Shown piece after piece: positions 48,077 through 59,900 of a stretch of 64,000 bases of DNA (within the stretch, counting starts at the first letter, position 1; each line of letters starts with the position of its first letter). Under the pieces are notes generated by a model that saw nothing but the letters and a program-made list of their open reading frames with translations, did not search any database and had not been told where the DNA came from. A program made the translations under genes and the position numbers. The DNA comes from Abelmoschus esculentus (taxonomy: Eukaryota; Streptophyta; Magnoliopsida; Malvales; Malvaceae). The DNA is taken from positions 1,438,501 to 1,502,500 of the forward strand of contig JAUCBN010000035.1 in NCBI GenBank assembly GCA_035048815.1. Direction: 5' to 3'.

Positions 48077-48397
48077 ATGGAGGGTCTTATCCCTTTGGTT
48101 TACCGAACACTGAAGAAGACTAAGATCCGTCGGCAATACGAGTGTCTCTCGGCCAGCACAGCAGCTCAAGCTTACAACATTGCAGATTTCTACATTCATA
48201 CCCCGGGTTCAAATCGAAGTCATTTCTATATGGAATCCAGTAATAATTCTGTAGCTGAGAAGAGTATGGGCAGTCGTGGTCACTGTCGGCGCATGTCCAC
48301 GGGAGATATCTCTGATGTGATGAAAATTACCGGCAGTTCTCAGGCACCTGTAGTGCTGAAACGCCACAGGATGTTTTCATGTGTGACCGGTTGCTAA
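48077..48397 (+). CDS. small uncharacterised plant protein (MEGLIP-type)
   Basis: Single-exon gene for a 106-residue protein starting MEGLIPLVYRTLKKTKIRRQ, followed by YECLSASTAAQAYNIADFYI, a Ser-rich middle and the basic end KRHRMFSCVTGC. Small plant proteins beginning MEGLIPxVYK are known as an uncharacterised family; I rely on that N-terminus for the call. There is no signal peptide or membrane segment. The start has a good plant context (agaagATGGAG) and the C-rich leader 48003-48076 looks like a real 5'UTR. Function unknown. Confidence 0.7.
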   Translation: MEGLIPLVYRTLKKTKIRRQYECLSASTAAQAYNIADFYIHTPGSNRSHFYMESSNNSVAEKSMGSRGHCRRMSTGDISDVMKITGSSQAPVVLKRHRMFSCVTGC

Positions 48398-48678
48398 AAG
48401 ATAAGTACCACCGAAAACTGAATCAAAACGTAGTGTTCGATTCAGTTTCGATTTCAGAAATGGCTTGATGTATTTCAAGAATTGAAAATACATAGTGTTG
48501 ATGTTCGAGTGGTTAAACAAAAACAAGCGAGTGCAATAAATATTTTATTTTAATACAATAAAATGTTTTATATTATGTATTTAGTAGTTAGGATTTATTT
48601 ATTTAAGTAAATCAAGAATGGGTCCAATTACCTGCCGCAGATATGAACTTAACGAAAGACCTTTTCAATTACCTACCA
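48398..48678. other. convergent 3' flank
   Basis: Short spacer between the small-protein stop and the AsnRS-like stop; AT-rich, no feature seen. Confidence 0.5.
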
Positions 48679-51600
48679 CTAAAATTCAGCAGAACCAGGT
48701 GTTCTTGGGAAAGGTATTGCATCTCTTATATTCTCAATTCCGGTGGCAAACTGCATGAGCCTCTCGAAGCCTAGTCCGAAGCCCGCGTGAGGAACTGGCA
48801 GAGGATGATCAAAGAGATTTTTTTGATGAATATCTTAAAACAGGTTGCTTTTCTTAATGGTAAATGCAATGAAATGAAAAAAAAATAAATGCAATGAAAT
48901 GATCGTTAAACAGAAATGGTGAAGATGACAACTTTTCCAGGATCAGAAGCTATTTTTGTAGTTTATGAGAAGGATCTCTAACCTGAACCGTAACGACGCA
49001 GATCGAGATACCACCAGTAGCTCTCCTTATTAAGCTTCAGCTCGTCTAAACGATTTTCCAGATAATCAAGATGTTCTTCCCTTTGGCTTCCACCAATGAG
49101 TTCGCCAACCTAACCAAATGTAGACATGAAACGGAACTACAATTAACTCAAATTTATCCGCTGAAATACTGCCATAAAGAGATTGTAGCATGAATTTTTA
49201 GCAGATTTGTTCGCAACCATAAATGAAGAAACTTAATATTTACCCGAGGAACCAACATATCCATTGCAGCTATAGTCTTCCCATCATCGTTTTCCCGCAT
49301 ATAGAATGCCTTGATCTCCTGAGAGTTATACATTCATGAATTTTAGGCATTAAAAAGAGAAAGCAGCTAAAATCCCAACATAGTGAAGTATGATAGGGAC
49401 GGATTGCATGCCTTCGGATAGTCCCTGATTATAACAGGGCATCCATTAAATGCTTGTTCGGTTATGTATCGTTCATGCTCACTTTGCAAATCACATCCCC
49501 ATTTCACCTACAAAAGAAACCAAGAGTTAGAACTCTCTGATAGAAATGAATCTCCATACAAACACGTGATAGGATTATCTCTGAACAACATGACTAACAA
49601 TCATAAATTTAAGCTCGGCATATTCATGACCCGGAAATGGTTATCTTTTCACTTAATCGGAAACTTTTTTTTTTCTTTTATACGCCGAATGCAAGAGAAG
49701 GTTTCTTCATAGGTTTGAACCTGAAAAGGGAAAATGCATTACCGGGAATTCAAATTTTTTATTTGCTTTTAGAAGAAATTCAATTGCATCAGTATAAGTC
49801 ATCTGCACAAAGTCTTTCTCAGCCACATCCTGTTAACCAAATAAAAGTTACCCTTCATCAGTCTGTACAATAATATTGCCGGTAATGGCCTCAAGCTCAA
49901 TAAAAGAGCTGATCAAAAGCTAGAAGAACAAATAATGCATAATAACTCTCTCCAAATTCAGAAAGAAATGGTCAAGATACACATCAAGCTCATACATTCA
50001 GTTGATCAATGACCCCTTTCTCGATCCAAGTGTTGAAAAATTCCATGTCTTCCTTGCAATTATCAAGCACATGTCTCACCTTCCAAGGGAAAAAATGAAT
50101 TATAGCAAATTCATTCGAAAAAATAAGATTAAAGAATTTCAATGTATCTGTCTCTTAGCTTCCCACTCTAGCAACAAAGACGAATTCATAAATAGATGTG
50201 AGAATAACATACTACATACTGGAGATATGCAGTAGCACAGGCCATGTCATCATTCAGATCAGCAAAAGCCAACTCTGGTTCAATCATCTAAATAAACGAC
50301 GGTATAAGTTCTTCAAGATAAGGTTTAGTAAGGTCAGACAAATGCTCAAAAATAGGTAGGGACATGGAGAACGTTAAAATTTTATGAGGCTAAACCACAA
50401 ATGCTTACCCAAAATTCAGCCAAGTGCCTAGGCGTGTTTGAATTTTCTGCTCAAAAGGTGGGTCCAAATGTATACACCTAACAAAGTATAAGTATGCATG
50501 ATTTCTTGACTGGTTACTTTCATATTTTGAATTACTATGAAAACAAGTAGAGGCTTACATCCGTAAGAGCGGTAGCATATGTTTCAGCATTAAGTTGGCC
50601 GGACACTGTCAAGAATGCAGGTTTGCCAAAAAAATCCTGGCAAATAAAAGTAGGACAGAATTACATTATTGGAATTCAAAAAAATACTATTTCCCGAGAG
50701 AGTTGCAAACTACATCCATTATAATTTCAGACATGTTGTGACAGACAATTAAAAAAATGCAATGTTTACAAGTACATTTCCATATAAAACATCTTATGAA
50801 CTAATCCATCAATTGCACAGATGATGCATGGAGCAAAGCTGTAAAACGACATGCAGTTGGCTGCCTCTCTGCAGTGGAAGAACCTCGAAATGCAAAGAAA
50901 GCAGTTTTATCATATAAAAATTTGAACATTTTAAATACGGATGCAACTTTATGTAGTAGTATCAGAGGCAGCGTGAAGTAAAACTAGCTAACCTGAGACC
51001 AATCAATTAACCCATCCTTTGTATTCGGAATGGCATTCACAGGAGAATCTGCAGCTTCTCTGGAGCTTGGGATCTACTAGTTACAAAAAACTTTATAAGT
51101 CAAAATGCTAAAGGAAAAGCCTAAACATCATTGTGTCATAATTACTAATGAATTCTTATTGGAAGTTGAAACCATTTCACACATTGGATTATACACTTAA
51201 ATCAACAAGCCCGTACATGGTCTAAAACACCCCAAAGTAAAACAAACTTAACAAAGCAACAAGGATGCATAAAAATGATCAAAAATACAATAATTCCCTT
51301 AAGTCTAGATGCTCCAAGTGGACATGTCGACAATGGCTTAACTGTACACAAAGTTATTTAAAATAGTATGGAGCTGTAAGTTAAGTTTCAATGATCAAAA
51401 CCTAAAATAACAAAATTGTTATTAGAAGAAATATATAGATTCATCATAAATGCGGTCCATACCAAAGTAGTAACACAGAACTGCTCACCAGCTCCTTCGC
51501 AATCTGAAGCTGTAATGATAGGACTTGAGATCCATACAAACTCATTTTCTTGAAAAAATTTATGTGTTGCATAAGCCAAAGCATTCCTAACTCGTGCAAC

Positions 51601-53123
51601 CTAAAGAGAAGTTATACCATTAAAAGAGAATACATCCATAGATAAAAAAACACACAAAGAAAATCACCATGGTCTCATTTGGAAGGCCAAATAACCATGC
51701 CAGCAAATAGCAAGTAGGAGTTACAACTAAGGTAAAAGATGAAGTCTTGCATAAACTATGGCAAGAGGAAAAATAAATTAATAAAATCTCAACTAGAGAT
51801 GATAGTGAACAAGCAATAGAACCATACCGCACCAAATGTATTTGTTCTAGGACGAAGATGAGCTTTACTTCTCAAAAATTCCCGACTGACCCTTTTCTTT
51901 TGAATGGGATAGGAAGGATCACTTTTCCCAACCTGCCAAAAAACAAAGGATGCATACAATCAGTCAAAATACTGAAATTTTAAAATTTGTTGAACAATTA
52001 GGGGAGGATTTTTTTAATAACCCAATAGAGGAACATGCAGTAACATACATGAAATATGGAACGATGATTGTCCATTTTTCCAAAGCATTGCCATGAAAAA
52101 GGATAGTGACAAAAAGTCAAAAACCAATTTGGGATCACAACATAGCAATGCATAGAGCAGTGTGATACAGTAAAATCTTTTTCTGATTTCGTAACTCTGA
52201 TGGTTTGCAGATGCAGACCACTCGAATCCATTCTCAAGGGGAAATGGGCGAATACACTCCTGCATATCACAATAACCAACTTAAACAAAACAAAAGAGGA
52301 GGGGAATATATCATACCAAAACAACTTTTTCAACCTTCAGCTCCACCTTCTGCTTAGATCATTGGCTAGCCACCAAAGTCCCTTGCACCCATACGGATGC
52401 ACCAGTAGAAATCAAGCCAGATTCCACCTACAAGCTTGAAATATATAAATAATTTGCAACTATAATACACACAGAGAGACTAAGGAAATCCAATAACAAC
52501 TATATATCTAAAAATTTCCAGTTTTCCACTCCTACACAACAAAAGGTGAAGTCTAACAAATCAATGTTGTATTACCTGATCATAACCTTCAGCATCCGAA
52601 TTCATCACGCATTGCATGTTTGAAAGGGATGAACCATCATTTACCTGCAAATAAAATATCAATTACCAACCACGAACATTAATTGAAAGAAAAAGGAGAC
52701 GGAATCAAAAGCTTTCATTTTTACCTCAAGGAATGTAACGCTGCTTTGAACCCGAAGAGTCCGAACCCAACCCATAACCACCAGAGCCTGTCGGACCCGA
52801 TTCAAACCTTCGTCAGGTCCTCCTTTTATGTCAGCAATCTTCACCTTTTTCCTAAATTCGCCTACTTTATTCCCCATTTCGCCAACTTTCTTTTCCGAGA
52901 ATTCCGTTTTCTTCATCTCCCCGGACTGCAGCGCGGAGGAAATAACGGAGCAGAAGCATCGCTTCCGATGAAAAGTTGAGTGGAAGAGGACCGGCCGGCG
53001 AGGGAGTGGCGGGAAAAGTCGAGGATTTGTTGGGTTTTTGGAATAAAATGAAAGGAAACGAAGGGTGGAGTACGGTTTGAATCGGAGAGGAGTGGCGGGT
53101 GTTAGAGCAGTAGCCGCTGCCAT
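48679..53123 (-). pseudogene. SYNO: organellar asparaginyl-tRNA synthetase copy with two internal stops
   Basis: Copy of the dual-targeted (chloroplast/mitochondrial) class IIb asparagine-tRNA ligase. Exons: 52725-53123, 52576-52644, 52317-52427, 51828-51932, 51463-51600, 50993-51073, 50559-50636, 50409-50477, 50216-50287, 49996-50079, 49743-49829, 49412-49507, 49244-49318, 48983-49109, 48679-48794; 568 codons before the stop, as expected for the family. Order: transit peptide (MAAATALTPATPLRFKPYST), OB-fold anticodon domain (VMGWVRTLRVQSSVTFLEV), motif 1 region (FVWISSPIITASDCEGAGE), catalytic core (VSGQLNAETYA; FGPTF-stop-AENSNTPRHL), and motif 3 (HAGFGLGFERLMQFATGIEN). An in-frame TGA at 52359-52361 replaces the Gly of SQG-KQKVELKVEK, and another at 50451-50453 replaces the motif 2 Arg. 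Every splice site and the rest of the frame are intact, so the inactivation is recent, or these are null-allele changes. The intron after RDYPK has a GC donor. Confidence 0.85.
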
Positions 53124-53208
53124 TTTTGCGCCACTCTTTGCTTTACTTGGATTGGGCTCTTTGTTTGCACTGATGTGATTTCGACCTTCGGTGCATAAAT
53201 TTGTTTAA

Positions 53209-53617
53209 GGTAAACTACATAAATGGTCACTAAAGTTTTAAGATACTTATATTTTGGTCATTAAATTTTTAAAATATATATCATGAATCACGTCATTAAA
53301 CTTATAATTTATTTTTATTACGATCACTACGATAGCAGTTGTTAACAAATATTGACGTATCATGTTAAAGGTCCTAAATTTTTTAAATTAATTATAATCG
53401 TCAATCTCTTTCTATATGTATCATAAGTAACACCATCGAATCTATATTTAGGGTTTATGGAAAAGAAAATATCTTAATGTGTTACATCATCATTTTTAAC
53501 GACAACGACCGTAATAAAAATAAATTAAAAGTTCAATGATCATGATGCAAATTTAAAAAATATGGTGATTAAAATGAGAACTTTCTAAATTCGGTGATAA
53601 TTAATGAAGTTTATCCC
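53209..53617. mobile_element. MITE in the AsnRS/VAP27 intergenic region
   Basis: About 410 bases with long diverged inverted arms: left 'ggtaaactacataaatggtc' and right, reverse complemented, 'ggataaacttcattaattat'; inner arms share 'aatttatttttattacg'. No coding capacity. It lies between the divergent start codons of the AsnRS copy and the VAP27-like gene, occupying about half of the shared upstream region. Confidence 0.65.
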
Positions 53618-53906
53618 TTTTTTACGAATAAAGTTCCGTTTTTTAAATCGTTCCTTATCATATACTGTTTCTTTGAAGCAAACGTGGAACAGTGGAAACC
53701 ATCGATATGTTCTAATTTCATAAATGAAGGATCACTCAAGTTCGAGCTTTTTCTAAGATCCATGGCCATAGCTCAATAAGCAACAACAAACAATCTAAAT
53801 ATAAAACTAACCCAAATTAACGATGGAGATATAGAAGCGACCAATCCAATCATTTGGTCGATTCAAATGAGCACAGGCGACCTTGAATTAATCCCATTGC
53901 TTCAAA

Positions 53907-56900
53907 ATGAGCACAGGCGACCTTCTCAACGTCGACCCTATAGACCTCAAATTTTCTTGTAAGTTTGTTCTTTTCATTCTGGGATTCCGATCTTTGGTTT
54001 ATGTTGTTCTTTTTTTCTGGGATATTGATTTTGATCCATTGTTGTTTATGGTGTTTTCAATAGTTGAGCTGAAGAAGCAGATCTCATGTTCTATTCACTT
54101 GTCGAATAAAACTGATAATCATGTAGCTTTCAAGGTATCATTTTCAAATGTCGAATTGAAACGGTCTGTTTGGAAGCTGAGAAAATAAAATGGGAAAAGA
54201 ATAATTAACAACGGTGATTCAATGCTTTATTTGGGGATTGTTTTCAGGTGAAAACAACCAATCCCAAAAAGTATTGTGTTCGTCCCAACACGGGGATCGT
54301 TTTGCCGAAATCTACATGCGAGGTTACAGGTACAAATGCAATGAATCAGTTCCATTTTCCCAGATTTTTATCATTGTTAGGGCTGAGGTTTGAGTCGATT
54401 TAAAAAATTTTGAGAATGTACGAGTATTATTTCACTATTTAAACTTTATTTTCGAATCAAGTCGATTTTTTGAGTAATTATTTATAATATACTTGTATAT
54501 TGTATATTTTTATTTTATAACTCATTTTTTTCAAGTACAACTGAGTTTATGAAATTACGAATTAGGTTTATCGAGTTGAATAATTCGATTTTTTTCTAGT
54601 CGAGTTTTACTGACCCCGATCATCGCTGTGTTCCGGTAATCTTCAAAAGAATCGTTTTTTTTTTATTTAGTTACCATGCAAGCGCAAAAGGAGGTCCCTG
54701 GTGATATGCAATGCAAGGACAAGTTCCTCTTTCAAGCTGTAAGAGCCCCTGATGGTGCAACCCGAAAGGATATAACTGATGAAATGGTATGATATCATTA
54801 TTCCGACTCTTCATTTAGCTTGAAGTATCAATTTCCGACATTTACATTCGAATCCGAGTAAGTTATTTAATACTTTTGAGGGTTAGGATGTTTAGTTTTG
54901 ATTGATTACAGAAATGTTCGTTTTTCTAGTTCAACAGAGAAGCTGGAAATGTGGTTGAGGAATGCAAGTTGAGAGTGGTTTATGTTTTTTCACCTCAGCA
55001 TACACCTGCAGATGATGGATCTGAAGTAGGGTCTTCGATGAGAGGCTCTATTTCGGACAATGGACCGGTGAATGCTGCTGAGTTTGTTATGGTATCGAAA
55101 CCGAGATCTTGGTGCTATATTTTTGTTATTCCCTTTGTTTGTGGTTTCCTCTATGTACTCTAGAATGATAATAGTTTGGATTTCGTTGGTGAATGCAGGC
55201 TGAACGTGTGACACCCTCGCCCCGGGTTAGGAGACGGAGGTGTCGACCGGACATTTAAACTTATAATTTAGATTAATCTTGAGTTTAATTGTAAAAATGT
55301 TTCGGTAACTTATAAGTTAATTCAAGTCAATTAAATGTAATACTTACCAATTTTGGGGCCAATTTAAATCCTTTCCATATTTATTCATTTAACCAATTCG
55401 ATTCTCAATTTCCATACGTATATCAATTATGATCTCAATTGAACTTGTACTAATCCTTTAACCGAATTTTTATTCATTTAATCATCACCCAACTTACCTT
55501 ATTGATCAAGCTTATCTTTAATTTTTTTTTTAAGTTTGAACCAATTCAGTTAGGAGGGTATCGGTACCCCTACAAGGTGGTATCAAAACAGGTATCGAAC
55601 TGGGGTTTGATACCGGTCATAGGCATTGACTGTTGACTTGTTGACTTTAGGACAAGACATCTTGGTTCGAACCGGGCTTCGATACCTTTTTGCCACTGGA
55701 GGCCCCAGTACCGAACCATGTATCGAACCGGGCCTTCTTCGTTGACTCGTTGACCATGGATGAGTAGCCTGGTTCGATACCAGTATCGAACCAGGGGAAC
55801 TTGAGGAGCTCACTGCCAAGGGTGGTATCGATACCCAAGCTAGTGGTATCGATAGCCCTGCTCGAAATTGACAAATTTCAAGCCTTTCAACACTTAGACA
55901 TTTCCAAGGGCTATCTAGATGTTCTCAATCCATCCCTAAGCCTTAAGGGTCATTAGACATGCTTAGACAACATATAACAATTCACTAAACCTATTCGTTT
56001 TAGCCAATTCATTATACATTCCAATATTCAAACCGTTCCTCACTTAGGATAATCTTCTTGTCTTATTTTTACTATGGCTACTTGAGTAATCATGTTAGTA
56101 TCCTAAGTTCACATGTCCTAAACACCAAGATAATTGAACCATTTACCAAATGCATGCTTCTAAGGCCAACATACCAATCATAGCCAAGAACTCAAATATG
56201 CAAGGCTAGCCTACCATGAACATTATGCCTTATATACAAACCACATATATATATACAAACCATGGGACGAGCCCTCAAATGCATAGGCTAACGAAATATG
56301 CTCACTAATGCCACCATAACTAGGAGTTAATCAAAATATAAATACCATACTTTAGCTTGCTTTGTGTTCTTGCTCCAGTTCAATCTCGATCTAACCCTTT
56401 AACTCGTGAACCTGTTGTTTGGGAAGGAGAAAACAAGAGAGCGTAAGTACTAAGAAGTACTTATTGAGGTAGCCCTAAGTCTAACCAATTTAGACATTAA
56501 TCAAGGCAAATAGTATGCTTCAAATAACAATCAACCAATTACACATAGCAATCCAAACATCGTATAACATGCTTAACATATAGCTTATTTATCATGCTTA
56601 TCATGTATCCAATTCATTATGCCAATAACATGCAACTCAATTTCAATACTATAGGCTCAATAGTCAATTCATGCTTAGATGTTCAATAGCAAGTCATATT
56701 CAATATTCTATGGCAAAATCATATCCAATGCTCAAATTTATATCATATCGAATGCTCGAAGGCATTGTCATATCAAATGCTCTAAGGCAAGTTCATATCA
56801 AAGGCTCTATGGCAAATTCATATCATATGTTCTATGGCAAAATCTTATTTTTAGTCTTTCAAATTAGTTTCAAATGATGCCTTGGTATAGTTAGACTAGG

Positions 56901-59900
56901 TAAGCGAGTTAACAGAAGTACCACAAGGTACTGACAGAAGTGCCACAAGGACACTAACAAAAGATACCCATGATATCTACAAATGGTGACTAACCACCAA
57001 CAAAGGTATCCATAGTACCAACAGAAGTACCGAAGTACTGATCAGAAGTACCGAAGTACTAACAAATGAGCTCAGACCCTAGGCATGTCGTACTACCTAT
57101 GACCAACTATAGACCAAGGCTCAATCGGAGTTTCACATTCAGTTGATCCTTATTACAATGATGTACATGACATGGCATTATTAAGAGCATGTATTAAGCT
57201 ACTATTCTCAAAACATATGTCATACCATCATATCAAGGCATATAATATGTTATCATATCAAAACAAATATCATGTTATCATGTCGAAGCATATATGTCAT
57301 GCCACTAACCAAGTATCTATCATGCTAGCTTAAGATCTTACCCATCATATTACCAAACAAATGATCAAATCACAAAGACATGCTTCATGCATGAATCACA
57401 TACCTGGCATCCATAGCCGCGTGTCGGTACTTACCTCGACATTTTTGAGCTATGTAAAATGTATTAAGCTAGTCTAACATCTAGCATACAATCATGGCAT
57501 CAAACATGTTCTTAACACCTAGCATACCCTAGGTCCTAACCCTAAGGTTTGCCACACTCACCAATTCTCCGAGCTATCAAGGGTTATAGATCGCAACCCT
57601 TTGCCTCGTTTCCTCGCTACGTCGAGCCTCTCTTGATCTTCAATCTCTTCTCTCGGGTTATCTAACAATCCATATACAATAGCTATGTATAAAGACATTT
57701 TCAATCATCTAATTCAAGTATTCTTAAGCTTAACAAATATAAACATGTGCATTTGTTCGTTACGGACGGTTTTGCTACCCTTTAGCGAAACGATCGTATC
57801 TCCTAGCTCCGATGTTCGATTTTTATCCATTATACCTCGTTGGAAAGCTAGGAGAGTCCTCTATAAGGATAAACTAACACCACGTTTTAATTTCTATTTG
57901 ATTAGCTCCAGATTTCATTCAAAACAGATCTGTCCGGATTCCCAGTACTGCTCGGGTAGCCCTACGGAACAGCTTATATCTTTCTCTACCGGACTCGGAT
58001 TAAGGTTCCGTAAATTTTCACTTAAACTAGGTATACATGAGTATCATGGTTTAAAATTTCAGATCCAAATTCCTTAAATCTCGACCTAGGGAAATTCTCA
58101 AAGTTGGCTACTCGGAATAGCATTTCTAGGCTATTTTCGGCTAACCTCTATTCTAAGTGTCCGAACTTAATCCGAACTTAATCTTACCAATTTTTCAGAA
58201 TTTCTAACATGATACCAACACTTCAAAATCCAATCCACAATATTTAATAACACCCATTTGACATTTATAGAATCCCAAAATTAAGTTCTCTAACTTTATG
58301 TTCATGCTTCAAGAACTACACCCAAACATATACAATCCTTAAACTTGACATGAGAATATCTTAGAAGCATGTAAAATCCAAAAACTTAAGCTTTCAACAT
58401 CTTAACTATGGAAAGAGGGACTTACCAAGCTATTTAAACTTGCTTTCCTATCAAGTCTTCCTACCCATGCAAGGATTTTAGGCCTTCTTTCTTTTGATTA
58501 TAAGAATGGAGCAATGAAGGAGGTAAAGTTTCCTCTCCCTTCTTCTTTTCTTTCTCACCTTGAGAATGAGGGTGAAAGAAGGAATTTTTGCCCAATTTTG
58601 TTTGATCATTATTGGGTGCAAAAAGTCTATTTGCCCCTTACTTTAATCTTTTGAGCAATTGGATGACTAAGGGCAACCAAGAGAAATTGAGATTTAGCAT
58701 GCAATCCTATTGTTCTATCTTTATTTTATTCTAGTCATCTATATTTATTCCTTTTGATTTTTTTATTTAAATTAAGTCCCTCAATTACCCAATTTAACCT
58801 TCAATTAGTCAATTTGATTATTAATTGGTCATGTTATCTCTTAGCCCCTTTTTGAGGGTGTTACAGAAAGAACATTTACAGATGATGTTCAAGATAAAGC
58901 TCCTGAGGTAAACTCTGAATTTTGTATCTTCTGTGTTGCCTTATGGAGCTGCATTTGAATGATTCATTCTTCGCTTATTTAGTCATTTCAATCTTTGTTG
59001 CTTCGACTCTTTATTTTTCTTGAAACATTCGTGTTCGACACTAATATACGATGCATATCCAAATATTAGTTTGAGAATATTATGCTCCAATAGCCTCAAA
59101 ATACATGAAAGAACTCCAAAATTTTAACATATTTGTGTTGAAAACGTACCTGTATCCGGAACTTACACCGAGTCAGAGAAGCAGTTCTGGATATAGTAAG
59201 TAAGAATCATATTTTCTAGGTAGATAGTTACAGATGAAGTTCAAGGTAAACTTCCCAAGGTAAATTCTGAATTCTGTATCTTCTGTGTCACCCTATACTT
59301 CTGCATATTCGTGATTCGTTCTTCGTTTATTTTGGTATTTTGGATCTGTTGTTTCGATTCTTCATTTTACTTGAAATGTTTGTGTCTAACACCTATATCC
59401 GATATCTTTACGAAAATATGATCCTCCAGTAGCATCATACACAAGAAAGATTTCGTATCCGAAACTCACACCCGAGTCAAAGTAACATACTTATGGATAT
59501 AGTAAGATCCATATTTTTCTGGTATGTGATGGAGATAAATTGAAGGTATAATAATGCTCAACAATGCTTTCTATAATTGCAGGAAAAAGCTCTTATAACA
59601 AAGCTGACTGAAGAAAAAAATAAAGCTATTCAACAGAATAACAAGCTTCGCCAAGAGCTGGTGAGTGGAACTGACTGTTATATATGCCACAGGAATCATA
59701 GTTATAATCATGAAGAATCTGTTGATTCTGGTCGTTTTCCGCTTACCGTCTCTGCATCATCGTCTCTAGTTGTTGAAAATTCCGAGTCTTCTGTTTCCTT
59801 TTACATCTGAGACTTCAGCATGATCCCTACTCGTTTTTCCTTCGAACCGATGTGATCTTGTTGATTGTTGCTTATGAAATGCAGTTAAAAACTCCCATCA

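Noticed and set aside
50451..52361. Reading the AsnRS TGA codons as selenocysteine, readthrough or RNA editing
   Set aside because: Land plants lack selenocysteine insertion, the gene is nuclear so organellar C-to-U editing does not apply, and the positions call for Arg and Gly.
57685..58077. 130-residue frame inside the LTR
   Set aside because: Lies wholly within the LTR and shows no gag, protease or other retroelement domain.
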